Shown one piece after another: positions 42,428-51,304 of a stretch of 64,000 nt of DNA; the first letter of the stretch is position 1; every line of letters begins with the position of its first letter. Both the position numbers and the translations under genes were made by a program. Under the pieces are notes generated by a model that was not told the origin of the DNA, ran no database searches, and was given only the letters and a program-made list of their open reading frames with translations. The stretch is from Geodermatophilus sp. DSM 45219 (GTDB taxonomy: Bacteria > Actinomycetota > Actinomycetes > Mycobacteriales > Geodermatophilaceae). The stretch lies in contig NZ_FNIQ01000003.1 in NCBI RefSeq assembly GCF_900104025.1, forward strand, positions 124,001-188,000, given 5' to 3'.

Positions 42428-43299
42428 GGCAGCGACACCCGGTCCCCGTCCACCACCGCGTGCCCCTCGGCGGCGAGCTTGGCCAGCGTCGCCCGGGTCG
42501 ACTGCGCGGCCGCCGGCCACAGCCCGCGCGGTACGTCGGCGTAGACGTCGGCCACGACCTCGTCCACCGTCCGGGCGCCGCGCACCACCGCCGCCAGCAG
42601 CTGCCCCTCCCGGAACACCCGGTGGGCCAGGTAGAAGTCGAGCACCGCGCCCGGGTCCTCGGTCAGCTCCGGCCCGTGCCCGCAGTACAGCGCGCTCGGG
42701 CCGAGGTCGTGCACCCGGCGCAGCGACTCCAGGTAGGCCAGCACGTCCCCCTCCGGGTGGGTCACCACCGACGTCCCGCGCCCCAGCACGTGGTCGCCGA
42801 CCAGCACCGCGCCGGACTCCAGCCGGAAGGCCTGGTGGTCGGCGGTGTGCCCGGGCGTGGGGACGACGTCCAGCACCGTCCCGGCCAGCGCCAGCCGCTC
42901 CCCGGGCTCCAGCACCCGCCCGGCCGGACCGGCGACCCCGGCGTCGGCCGCCGCGACCTGCGCGCCGAACCGCTCACCCCAGGGCAGCGCTGCCTCGGCG
43001 TGGTCGCCGTGGTGGTGGGTGACCAGGACAGCGACGCAGCGGGCGTCGCGCGCGGCCAGCGCGGCCTCCACCGCGGCCAGGTGCGCCGGGTCGTCGGGGC
43101 CGGGGTCGACCAGCACCGCCTGCCCGCTGCCCGGGGCGCCCACCAGGTAGCTGTTGGTGCCGTCGAGCGTCATCGGCGAGGGGTTGGGCGCCAGCACGCG
43201 GGTGACCAGCGGCTCGAGGTCCGCCGTCCGGGGCATCGCTCCGGGGGCCGGGAGCTCCCAGGTGGTGCGGGGGTCGACGGGGGTCCTCACGCCCGGCAC
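42424..43299 (-). CDS. MBL-fold metallohydrolase
   Basis: 291 aa with THHHGDHAEAALPW (metal site), PTPGHTADHQAF and LVGDHVLG, as in the LACTB2-like group. C-terminal helix-turn region WPAAAQSTRATLAKLAAEGHAV. Hydrolyses a thioester or phosphodiester; substrate unknown. First gene of the unit MBL-ligase-GMC on the minus strand. Confidence 0.88.
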   Translation of the reverse strand: MPGVRTPVDPRTTWELPAPGAMPRTADLEPLVTRVLAPNPSPMTLDGTNSYLVGAPGSGQAVLVDPGPDDPAHLAAVEAALAARDARCVAVLVTHHHGDHAEAALPWGERFGAQVAAADAGVAGPAGRVLEPGERLALAGTVLDVVPTPGHTADHQAFRLESGAVLVGDHVLGRGTSVVTHPEGDVLAYLESLRRVHDLGPSALYCGHGPELTEDPGAVLDFYLAHRVFREGQLLAAVVRGARTVDEVVADVYADVPRGLWPAAAQSTRATLAKLAAEGHAVVDGDRVSLP

Positions 43300-43349
43300 G
43301 CTAGCCGCGGCCCGGCGCCGCGGCGCGGGCGGCGGATACCGTCGGGCGC

Positions 43350-43868
43350 ATGCGCTCCCCCGCCCCGCTGCTCCGCTCGGCCCTCGCCGGTGCCGCCGCC
43401 GTCGTCCTGCTCACCGCCTGTGGTGGCTCCGGCGACGACGAGCCGGCCGCCGCGTCCAGCACGCCGGCGCCGGCGCCCTCGTCGTCCGCCCCGTCGAGCG
43501 GGACGGCCGCCCCCGACCCCGCCGCGCAGGAGTTCTGCGGCCAGATCACCACCGCCTTCACCGAGCTGCAGGGCACGCTCGGCGCGGGCACCCCCGAGGC
43601 GGTGGCCGGGCAGCTGCCGCAGGTCGTCACCCGGCTGGAGCAGGTCGAGGCCCCGGCCGACGTCGCCGGCGACTGGAACGCGCTGCTCGACGGCCTGCGC
43701 CGGCTCGCCGACACCGCGGGCGGCCTGGACCTCGCCACCCCTGAGGGACAGCAGGCCTTCGCCGACGCCGAGGCCCAGGTCGGCGCGGAGCTGGGCGAGG
43801 CGCAGACCGGGCTCACCGACTACGTCGTCGCCAACTGCGGCCTGACGTCCACCGCGCCTCCCAGCTGA
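43350..43868 (+). CDS. Hypothetical lipoprotein, 172 aa
   Basis: Lipobox LTAC near residue 24; Ser/Ala/Pro linker; C-terminal helical domain with FCGQITTAFTELQGTL and VVANCGL, whose two Cys probably pair. Unknown function; divergent from the MBL gene with 50 nt between starts. Confidence 0.7.
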   Translation: MRSPAPLLRSALAGAAAVVLLTACGGSGDDEPAAASSTPAPAPSSSAPSSGTAAPDPAAQEFCGQITTAFTELQGTLGAGTPEAVAGQLPQVVTRLEQVEAPADVAGDWNALLDGLRRLADTAGGLDLATPEGQQAFADAEAQVGAELGEAQTGLTDYVVANCGLTSTAPPS

Positions 43869-43871
43869 GGA

Positions 43872-43928
43872 AGGACCTCCCTGCCCCCCACTGCTCGCAG
43901 GCTCGCAGCGGGCCGCTGCAGGGAGGCC
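43872..43928. repeat. Dispersed palindromic repeat element, copy B
   Basis: Reads like the reverse complement of copy A: AGGACCTCCCTGCCCCCCAC ... GCTCGCAGGCTCGCAGCGGG ... CTGCAGGGAGGCC. It lies between the convergent lipoprotein and M23 genes, in contact with both stop codons. Confidence 0.65.
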
Positions 43929-43931
43929 GGA

Positions 43932-45275
43932 TCAGCAGCCGCTGATCGACACCCCGCGGGCGCGCATCCACGGCACCGGGTCGACCTGGCCGCCGTACAT
44001 GGCGCCGCCGGGGTGCACCTCGAAGTGCAGGTGCGGGCCGGTGGACTGGCCGCGGTTGCCGACCGTGGCGATCAGCTCGCCGGCGTCGACCCGCTCGCCG
44101 GCCTCGACGTAGTACTCGTTGACGTGGCCGTAGACGGTGACCGCGCCGTCGTTCCCGCGGATGTAGACGGCGTACCCGAAGCCGGTGGCCGTGCCGGCCC
44201 GGGCGACGGTGCCGGAGTGGGCCGCGTAGATCGGGGTCCCGATGGGGGCCGCGATGTCCACGCCGCCGTGCAGCGCGCCCCAGCGGAAGCCGTAGCAGCT
44301 GGAGGTGCGGCCGGAGGTGGGCTTCACGTAGGGGCCCGAGCCGCCGGAGCTGCCCGCGCTGGTGGAGGCGCTGCTGCTGCTCGATCCGGAGCTCTGGCTG
44401 CGGGCGCTGGCGCGGGCCTCGGCGGCCGCGGCGGCGGCCTCCTCCTCGGCCTTGCGGGCGGCCGCGGCGGCGGCGGCCTCCTCGGCGGCCTTCTGCTGCT
44501 GCCACGCCTCGTGGGCGTCGCGGGCGCCCTGCAGCCGCAGCAGCTCGATCTCGGCGGCCTGCAGCTGCTGGTCGTACTGGGCCTTCTGCGCGGCGACCTG
44601 GTCGTAGGCGGCACGCTGGGCGGCCAGCTGCTGGTCGGCGGTGGCCTTGGCGGCGGCCGCGGCGGCCTCGGCCGCGGCGGTCTTGTCCCGGGCGGCGCGG
44701 GCCGCGGAGTCGGCGTTGGCCTGCTTGACCTTGGCGACCTCCAGCTGGCCGAGGACGTCGAGTTGGTTGGCCGAGACGTACTCGAGCATCGCGGCGGTCT
44801 GGATCAGCTCGGCCGGGCCGTCGGCGTCCAGCAGCGCGGCGGCGGTGGAGAGCGTGTTGCCGCTCATGTAGCTGTCCCGCGAGAAGCCGGCGATGCGCGC
44901 GACGGCCGCGTCGACGGCCGCGGCGGCGGTCTCCAGCTCCAGCGCCGTCCGCTCGGCCTCGGCCTGCGCCTGGGCGAGGGCCTCCTCGGCCGCCAGGTAG
45001 GCCGCACCGGCGGCCTCGGCCTGGACGGCGTAGCCCTCGAGCTGCGACTCGGCCTGGGCGACCAGCGCGGCGATCCGGCCCACCTCGGCGGCGGCGGCGT
45101 CCTGCGCCGACTGCGCCTGGCCGATCTCCTCGTCGCTGGGGTTGACCGGTTCCGGGGCGGCGGCCGCGGGCGCGGCGCCGGTGAGCACCACGGTCCCGGC
45201 CACGATGCCGGCCAGCAGGCTGCGCACCACCCCGGCGGTGCCGGGCGTGCGCCGGCGCGGACGGCTGTGCAGCAT
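43932..45275 (-). CDS. M23-family peptidase (NlpD/EnvC-like) with coiled coil
   Basis: 447 aa from ATG 45275. Signal peptide to about residue 42 (VVLTGAAPAAAAPEP). A long Ala-rich coiled coil (about 50-300) is followed by a Ser/Gly linker and an M23 domain: HGGVDIAAPIGTP (metal His/Asp), GHVNEYYV and GPHLHFEV. It cleaves peptidoglycan cross-links or activates other hydrolases at division. Converges on repeat B. Confidence 0.88.
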   Translation of the reverse strand: MLHSRPRRRTPGTAGVVRSLLAGIVAGTVVLTGAAPAAAAPEPVNPSDEEIGQAQSAQDAAAAEVGRIAALVAQAESQLEGYAVQAEAAGAAYLAAEEALAQAQAEAERTALELETAAAAVDAAVARIAGFSRDSYMSGNTLSTAAALLDADGPAELIQTAAMLEYVSANQLDVLGQLEVAKVKQANADSAARAARDKTAAAEAAAAAAKATADQQLAAQRAAYDQVAAQKAQYDQQLQAAEIELLRLQGARDAHEAWQQQKAAEEAAAAAAARKAEEEAAAAAAEARASARSQSSGSSSSSASTSAGSSGGSGPYVKPTSGRTSSCYGFRWGALHGGVDIAAPIGTPIYAAHSGTVARAGTATGFGYAVYIRGNDGAVTVYGHVNEYYVEAGERVDAGELIATVGNRGQSTGPHLHFEVHPGGAMYGGQVDPVPWMRARGVSISGC

Positions 45276-45514
45276 GTCGCTCCCTGGGGAAGAGGGGTGC
45301 GTGGGGGCCACCCCAGCGTGACGAGGTCACACCGGTCTCGGAAGTCGCCACGCGGCACGGCTGTCACACCGGGCACACGGGGCACTCGGCCCACTCCTGT
45401 CCCTTGTGTTCTCGTCACCCTTCCGGGTGACCTTGAGGGCTGGCCGCGACCTTTTCTGGTGGCACCGCCCACGGGCGTCGCCAGCCCGAGGGCCGCGCGC
45501 CGGACGGGACGGCC

Positions 45515-46243
45515 TCAGCGGCCGACGAGCGTCGTCTCGAAGTCGTACCGCGACGCCCGGTAGAGGTGGTGCCCGTACTCGACGGCCAGGCCCTGGTCGT
45601 CGAAGGCGGTGCGCTGCATCGTGAGCAGCGCCGAGCGCGGGGGCTCGTCGAGCAGCCGGGACTCCTCGGCCCGGGCCAGCCGCGCGCCGATGCGCTGGTG
45701 GGCGACACGCAGGTGCACACCCTGGGTTCGCAGGTACTGGTACAGACCCCGCTCGGAGAGCTCCTCCACGGTCGGGTGGAACCGGCCCGGGAGGTGGTTG
45801 GTCATGAGCGCCAGCGGCTCGCCGTGCGAACGCCGCAGCCGGCGGACGACGACGATCTCGTCGCCCGGGGGCAGGTCGAGCTCCTCGGCCACGTCCGCGG
45901 GTGCCGGCACCCGTTCCAGCGAGAGGACCTCGGTGGTCGGCGCCTCGCCGGCCCGGGCGAGGTCGTCGTAGAGGCTGGTGAGCTCGACCGAGCGACGCAC
46001 GTGCGGCTGGATCACCTGGGTGCCCACGCCGCGCTTCCGGACCAGCAGCCCCTTGTCGACCAGCTCCTGCACCGCCCGCCGGACGGTCGGCCGGGACAGG
46101 CCGTAGCGCTGGGCGAGCAGCACCTCGTTCTCGAGCTTGGAGCCCGACGGCAGCGCACCCCCCGCGATGGCGCCCTCGATCGCCTGGGCGAGCTGGAAGT
46201 ACAGCGGGGTCGGGCTGGACCGGTCGATGTCGAAGGTGAGCAC
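45515..46243 (-). CDS. GntR/HutC-family regulator of the iol operon
   Basis: 242 aa from GTG 46243. The winged helix contains KLENEVLLAQRYGLSRPTVRRAVQELVDKGLLVRKRGVGTQ, followed by a UbiC-lyase-type ligand domain (PPGDEIVVVRRLRRSHGEPLALMTNHLPG; YEFETT-like end). It is divergent from the inositol operon with 216 nt between starts, hence probably its repressor, answering a pathway intermediate. Confidence 0.88.
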   Translation of the reverse strand: MLTFDIDRSSPTPLYFQLAQAIEGAIAGGALPSGSKLENEVLLAQRYGLSRPTVRRAVQELVDKGLLVRKRGVGTQVIQPHVRRSVELTSLYDDLARAGEAPTTEVLSLERVPAPADVAEELDLPPGDEIVVVRRLRRSHGEPLALMTNHLPGRFHPTVEELSERGLYQYLRTQGVHLRVAHQRIGARLARAEESRLLDEPPRSALLTMQRTAFDDQGLAVEYGHHLYRASRYDFETTLVGR

Positions 46244-46372
46244 GGGTGCCTCCTGGGAGAGCGGGCGCCGCGCGGGGCCCAGACAGCGTCCCGGCCATGG
46301 TCGCACCTCCGCGTGTCGTTCTGCCCTCACCTGATCGGGGCAGCCCGACATCACGACGTTCGTATGCATTTA

Positions 46373-46417
46373 TGTCTTTACAAAGTGTTGACACGGCAGT
46401 GTGTCCCGGAGCACAGT
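46373..46417 (+). promoter_or_regulatory. iol promoter and candidate operator
   Basis: TTGACA (46388-46393) is a perfect -35; CACAGT (46412-46417) is a weak -10, 18 nt later. TGTCTTTAC...GTTGACA (46373-46393) has TGTC/GACA arms and an inner CTTT/AAAG, and covers the -35. This AT-rich island (46361-46393) is rare here and may be the GntR operator. Confidence 0.5.
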
Positions 46418-46459
46418 CGTCGCGAGCCTGGAACGACGACGCAGGGGGACGGGAGAGCC

Positions 46460-47422
46460 GTGGCACACGCCCTCGACGTGCTGGTGATGGGACGCAGCGG
46501 GGTGGACGTCTACCCCCTGCAGGTCGGCGTCGGGCTGGAGGACGTCGAGACGTTCGGCAAGTTCCTCGGCGGCAGCGCGGCGAACGTGGCGGTCGCCGCC
46601 GCGCGCCTCGGCCACTCGACCGCACTGGTCACCGGCGTCGGGGACGACCCGTTCGGCCGGTTCGTCCGGCGCGCGCTGCGCGACCTCGGCGTCGACGACG
46701 GTCTCGTGGTGGTCGACCCGGTCCATCCCACGCCGGTCACCTTCTGCGAGATCTTCCCGCCGGACGACTTCCCGCTGTACTTCTACCGCCGGCCCGCCGC
46801 CCCGGACCTGCAGATCCGCCCCGAGGACCTCGACACCTCGGCCATCCGGGACGCCGGGCTGTTCTGGGCGACGGTGACCGGGCTGTCCGAGGAGCCCAGC
46901 AGGTCGGCCCACCACGCCGCGTGGGAGGCCCGGGGGCGCCGGCGGCACACCGTGCTCGACCTGGACTACCGGCCGGTGTTCTGGTCCTCCCGCGAGGAGG
47001 CGACCGCCCAGGTGCAGGCTGCCCTCCCCCACGTGACCGTCGCCGTGGGCAACCGCGAGGAGTGCGAGGTGGCGGTGGGCGAGACCGACCCCGACCGCGC
47101 CGCGGACGCGCTGCTGGACGCCGGGATCGAGCTCGCCGTCGTCAAGCAGGGCCCACGCGGGGTGCTCGGCAAGACGCGGACCGAACGGGTCGTCGTCCCG
47201 CCCACGCCGGTCGAGGTGGTCAACGGCCTCGGCGCGGGCGACGCGTTCGGCGGCTCGCTCGCCCACGGCCTGCTCACCGGGCTCCCCCTCGCGCAGCTGC
47301 TCCGCAACGCCAACGCCGCAGGAGCGATCGTCGCCTCGCGACTCGAGTGCTCCACGGCCATGCCGACCGCCGCCGAGATCGACCAGCACGTCGCCGCGTC
47401 CCTGGAGGGCTCCCGTGTCTGA
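46460..47422 (+). CDS. iolC: 5-dehydro-2-deoxygluconokinase
   Basis: 320 aa from GTG 46460. PfkB family: GKFLGGSAANVAVAAARLG near residue 35 and the ATP/anion motif VVNGLGAGDAFGGSLAHGLL near residue 257. IolC phosphorylates 2-deoxy-5-keto-D-gluconate in myo-inositol catabolism. First gene of the operon; its stop overlaps the aldolase start by 8 nt. Confidence 0.9.
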   Translation: MAHALDVLVMGRSGVDVYPLQVGVGLEDVETFGKFLGGSAANVAVAAARLGHSTALVTGVGDDPFGRFVRRALRDLGVDDGLVVVDPVHPTPVTFCEIFPPDDFPLYFYRRPAAPDLQIRPEDLDTSAIRDAGLFWATVTGLSEEPSRSAHHAAWEARGRRRHTVLDLDYRPVFWSSREEATAQVQAALPHVTVAVGNREECEVAVGETDPDRAADALLDAGIELAVVKQGPRGVLGKTRTERVVVPPTPVEVVNGLGAGDAFGGSLAHGLLTGLPLAQLLRNANAAGAIVASRLECSTAMPTAAEIDQHVAASLEGSRV

Positions 47423-48335
47423 CACCGTCCTGTCCCCCGACACCCGCACCGCCCGGCCGGTCTGCGCCACGTACGCCGAAGTCACCGAGGTGCGCAGCCG
47501 GGACCCGCAGGCCATCGGACGGGCACTGGCCGCGCGTCGCCGCCGGCCCGGGTTCCTCCCCGAGGACGGGCGGCTGATGCTCGTCGCCGCCGACCACCCC
47601 GCCCGGGGCGCGCTGGCGGCCCAGGGCCGGCCGACGGCGATGAACAGCCGCACCGACATGCTCGACCGGCTGCGCACCGCGCTGGCCCGCCCAGGTGTGG
47701 ACGGCCTGCTGGCCACCGCCGACGTCGCCGAGGACCTGCTGCTGCTCGGTGCGCTGGAGGACAAGGTCGTCGTCGCGTCGATGAACCGCGGCGGCCTGGC
47801 CGGGGCCAGCTTCGAGCTCGACGACCGGATGACCGGGTACGACGTCGCCGGCGTGGTGGAGGCCCGCTTCGACGCGGCCAAGATGCTCAACCGGATCGAC
47901 CTCGACGACCCCGGCACGGTGCGGATGCTGGAGGCCTCCGGCCGGGCGGTCACCGAGCTGGCCCGCGCCGGCGTCGTGGCGATGCTGGAGCCGTTCCTGT
48001 CGCGGCGGGTCGACGGCCGGGTCAGCAACGACCTCAGCCCCGACGCCGTCATCAAGTCGGTGCACATCGCCCAGGGCCTCGGGGCGACCTCCGCCTACAC
48101 CTGGATGAAGCTGCCGGTGGTCGCCGAGATGGCACGGGTCATGGACGCCACCACCCTGCCGACGCTGCTGCTCGGCGGGGACCCCTCCCGCCGGCCCGAC
48201 GAGACCTACGCCGCCTGGCGCGACGCCCTGGCGCTGCCGTCGGTGCACGGCCTGGTCGTCGGCCGCACCCTGCTCTACCCGCCGGACGACGACGTCGAGG
48301 CCGCCGTGGACACCGCCGTCTCCCTCGTCCACTGA
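47415..48335 (+). CDS. Cgl0158-type TIM-barrel aldolase of the inositol pathway
   Basis: 306 aa from GTG 47415. A (beta/alpha)8 barrel with LVAADHPARGALA, DGLLATADVAEDLLLLGAL and AKMLNRIDLDD. It resembles the deoxyribose-phosphate-aldolase-like proteins seen between iolC and iolB in actinobacteria and likely cleaves 2-deoxy-5-keto-6-phosphogluconate in place of IolJ. Repeat C touches its stop. Confidence 0.75.
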   Translation: MSDTVLSPDTRTARPVCATYAEVTEVRSRDPQAIGRALAARRRRPGFLPEDGRLMLVAADHPARGALAAQGRPTAMNSRTDMLDRLRTALARPGVDGLLATADVAEDLLLLGALEDKVVVASMNRGGLAGASFELDDRMTGYDVAGVVEARFDAAKMLNRIDLDDPGTVRMLEASGRAVTELARAGVVAMLEPFLSRRVDGRVSNDLSPDAVIKSVHIAQGLGATSAYTWMKLPVVAEMARVMDATTLPTLLLGGDPSRRPDETYAAWRDALALPSVHGLVVGRTLLYPPDDDVEAAVDTAVSLVH

Positions 48336-48391
48336 GGACCCCCTTGCCCCCCACCGCTCGCAGGCTCGCGGCGGGACCCTGCAAGGGGGCC
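48335..48391. repeat. Dispersed palindromic repeat element, copy C
   Basis: AGGACCCCCTTGCCCCCCAC ... GCTCGCAGGCTCGCGGCGGG ... CCTGCAAGGGGGCC: arms CCCCCTTGC/GCAAGGGGG pair. It lies inside the iol operon between the aldolase stop and iolB, the only copy not between convergent genes, and could attenuate transcription or space the mRNA. Confidence 0.65.
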
Positions 48392-48409
48392 GCCCCCTCT
48401 GGAGGACCG

Positions 48410-49327
48410 TTGACCCCCACCGGCGCCACGACGTCGCTGCACCTGCCCGCCGGGGCCGCGGCCGCCGGGCCCTACGCCCTCGAGGTGACGCCCGAGTCCG
48501 CCGGCTGGGGACACACCAGCCTGCGGGCGCTCGACCTGCCGGCCGGCGGCAGCCACACCCTCGACACCGGTCCCGACGAGGTCGTCGTCGTCCCGCTGGA
48601 GGGCGGGCTGACCGTCGAGTGCGACGGGGAGGTGCTGACCCTCGCCGGGCGCAGCGGCGTCTTCGCCGGCCCCACCGACTTCGCCTACCTCCCGCTCGGG
48701 GTCACGGCCACGCTGACCAGCCGGGGCGGCGGGCGCTTCGCCCTCTGCGGCGCCCGCGCCCGGCGCCGTCTCCCGGTGCGCTACGGCCCGGCCGCCGACG
48801 TCCCCGTCGAGCTGCGCGGCGCCGGCCGGTGCAGCCGGCAGGTGAACAACTTCGCCACGGCCGGCGTCTTCGAGGCCGACGCGGTCATCGCCTGCGAGGT
48901 GATCACCCCCGGGGGCAACTGGTCGAGCTACCCGCCGCACAAGCACGACGAGACCTCCGAGGTGGAGTCCGAGCTCGAGGAGATCTACTACTTCGAGGTC
49001 GCCCCCGGACCGCAGGGCCAGCCCGGCCTGGCCTACCACCGGGTCTACGGCACACCCGAGCGGCCGATCGACGTGCTCGCCGAGGTCCGCGACCGCGACG
49101 TCGTCCTGGTCCCCCACGGCTGGCACGGCCCGTCGATCGCCGCGCCCGGGCACGACCTCTACTACCTCAACGTCATGGCCGGGCCCGGGACCGAGCGCGC
49201 CTGGCGGATCGTCGACGACCCCGACCACGCGTGGGTCCGCGGCACCTGGGCCGCCGAGCCCGTCGACCCCCGGCTGCCCCTCCACTCCCCCGCCGGCACC
49301 GACCAGAACGGAGCCTCCCGACCGTGA
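48410..49327 (+). CDS. iolB: 5-deoxy-glucuronate isomerase
   Basis: 305 aa from TTG 48410 with GGAGG 4 nt upstream. Bicupin: GPDEVVVVPLEGGLTVECDGE in the first half and PPHKHDETSEVESELEEIYYFEVAP plus VLVPHGWHGPS in the second give the metal His. It isomerises 5-deoxyglucuronate in inositol breakdown. Its stop overlaps the iolD GTG (GTGA). Confidence 0.9.
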   Translation: MTPTGATTSLHLPAGAAAAGPYALEVTPESAGWGHTSLRALDLPAGGSHTLDTGPDEVVVVPLEGGLTVECDGEVLTLAGRSGVFAGPTDFAYLPLGVTATLTSRGGGRFALCGARARRRLPVRYGPAADVPVELRGAGRCSRQVNNFATAGVFEADAVIACEVITPGGNWSSYPPHKHDETSEVESELEEIYYFEVAPGPQGQPGLAYHRVYGTPERPIDVLAEVRDRDVVLVPHGWHGPSIAAPGHDLYYLNVMAGPGTERAWRIVDDPDHAWVRGTWAAEPVDPRLPLHSPAGTDQNGASRP

Positions 49328-51273
49328 GCGAGTACCCACCCCCGGCACGGACCGAGACCGTGCGGCTGACCGTCGCCCAGGCCGTCGTACGCTTCCTGGC
49401 CCAGCAGCACACCGAGCGCGACGGGCAGCGGCAGCGGCTGTTCGCCGGCTGCTTCGGCATCTTCGGTCACGGCAACGTGGCCGGGCTCGGCCAGGCGCTG
49501 CTGCAGGCCGAGATCGACACCCCCGGCGCGCTGCCCTACGTGCTCGGCCGCAACGAGCAGGCCGTGGTGCACACCGCCGTGGCCTACGCCCGGGCGAAGG
49601 ACCGGCTGCAGACCTGGGCGGTGTCCACCAGCGTGGGCCCCGGTTCGACCAACACCCTCACCGGCGCGGCGCTGGCGACGATCAACCGGCTGCCGGTGCT
49701 GCTGCTGCCGGCCGACACCTTCGCCACCCGCTCGGCCGGCCCGCTGCTGCAGGAGCTGGAGCAGCCGCACAGCGGTGACGTCACCGTCAACGACGCCTTC
49801 CGGCCGGTGTCGCGGTACTTCGACCGGATCTGGCGGCCCGAGCAGCTGCCCGGAGCGCTGCTCGGCGCGATGCGGGTGCTGACCGACCCGGCCGAGACCG
49901 GCGCGGTCACCCTGTGCTTCCCGCAGGACGTGCAGGCCGAGGCGTTCGACTGGCCGGTGGAGCTGTTCGCCGAGCGCACCTGGCACGTGGGCCGGCCGCT
50001 GCCCGAGCCCGCCGCCCTGGCCCGCGCGGTCGAGGTCATCCGCTCGGCGCGGCGGCCGCTGGTCGTCGCCGGCGGTGGGGTCATCTACTCCGGGGCCACC
50101 GACGTGCTGGACGCGTTCGTCTCGGCCACCGGCATCCCGGTCGGGCAGACCCAGGCCGGCAAGGGCGCGCTGCCCTTCGACCACCCGCAGTCGGTGGGTG
50201 CGATCGGCTCCACCGGGACGACGGCGGCCAACGCCCTGGCCCGCGAGGCCGACGTCGTCATCGGGATCGGCACGCGCTACCAGGACTTCACCACCGCCTC
50301 GCACACCGCCTTCAACGACCCCGGCGTGCGGTTCGTCAACGTCAACGTCGCTTCGATGGACGCCGTCAAGCACGCCGGGGTCAGCGTGCAGGCCGACGCC
50401 CGCGAGACGCTGACCGCGCTCACCGACGCGCTGGCCGGGTGGTCGGTCGACGACGGCTACCGGGCCCGCACCGCGGAGCTGGCCGCCGCGTGGGAGGCCA
50501 CCGTCCAGGCCGCCTACCACCCGGAGACCCCGAGCGCGGGCGAGGGCGGCCGGCTGACGCAGAACGAGGTCATCGGCATCGTCAACGAGGTCTCCGCCCC
50601 GCGGGACGTCGTGGTCTGCGCCGCGGGCTCGATGCCCGGCGACCTGCACAAGATGTGGCGGGTCCGCGACCGCAAGGGCTACCACGTCGAGTACGGCTAC
50701 TCGACCATGGGCTACGAGATCCCCGGCGGCATCGGCATCCGGATGGCCGACCCGGACCGCGACGTGTTCGTCATGATCGGCGACGGGTCCTACCTGATGA
50801 TGCCGACCGAGCTGGTCACCGCCGTCCAGGAGGGCGTCAAGATCGTCGTCGTCCTGGTGCAGAACCACGGCTTCGCCTCGATCGGCGCGCTGTCCGAGCA
50901 GCTGGGTTCCCAGCGGTTCGGCACCCGCTACCGCTACCGGTCGGACTCCGGCCGGCTCGACGGCGACGTGCTGCCGGTCGACCTCGCCGCCAACGCCGCC
51001 AGCCTGGGCGTCGACGTCCTGGTCGCCCAGGACGGCCCCAGCTTCGAGGCCGCGCTGCGCAAGGCCAAGGCCGGCGACCGGACGACGGTCGTGCACGTGG
51101 AGACCGACCCGCTGATCGACGCGCCGTCGAGCGGGTCCTGGTGGGACGTCCCGGTCAGCGAGGTGTCCACCCTGCAGAGCACCCAGGAGGCGCGCGCGGT
51201 CTACGACCGGTGGAAGACCGTGCAGCGCCCCGCCTACCTCGCGCCGTCCGAGCGCGATGTCCCCCAGTCCTGA
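49324..51273 (+). CDS. iolD: 3D-trihydroxycyclohexane-1,2-dione hydrolase
   Basis: 649 aa from GTG 49324. Thiamine-diphosphate enzyme: LGRNEQAVVHTAVAYARA with its catalytic Glu in the Pyr domain, and the TPP motif MIGDGSYLMMPTELVTAVQEG (GDGS) in the PP domain. IolD opens the ring in myo-inositol catabolism. Full length, in operon, GTGA-coupled to iolB. Confidence 0.92.
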   Translation: MSEYPPPARTETVRLTVAQAVVRFLAQQHTERDGQRQRLFAGCFGIFGHGNVAGLGQALLQAEIDTPGALPYVLGRNEQAVVHTAVAYARAKDRLQTWAVSTSVGPGSTNTLTGAALATINRLPVLLLPADTFATRSAGPLLQELEQPHSGDVTVNDAFRPVSRYFDRIWRPEQLPGALLGAMRVLTDPAETGAVTLCFPQDVQAEAFDWPVELFAERTWHVGRPLPEPAALARAVEVIRSARRPLVVAGGGVIYSGATDVLDAFVSATGIPVGQTQAGKGALPFDHPQSVGAIGSTGTTAANALAREADVVIGIGTRYQDFTTASHTAFNDPGVRFVNVNVASMDAVKHAGVSVQADARETLTALTDALAGWSVDDGYRARTAELAAAWEATVQAAYHPETPSAGEGGRLTQNEVIGIVNEVSAPRDVVVCAAGSMPGDLHKMWRVRDRKGYHVEYGYSTMGYEIPGGIGIRMADPDRDVFVMIGDGSYLMMPTELVTAVQEGVKIVVVLVQNHGFASIGALSEQLGSQRFGTRYRYRSDSGRLDGDVLPVDLAANAASLGVDVLVAQDGPSFEAALRKAKAGDRTTVVHVETDPLIDAPSSGSWWDVPVSEVSTLQSTQEARAVYDRWKTVQRPAYLAPSERDVPQS

Positions 51274-51304
51274 CCCGCCCGCTCGCCCACGGAGGAGACA
51301 ACAG

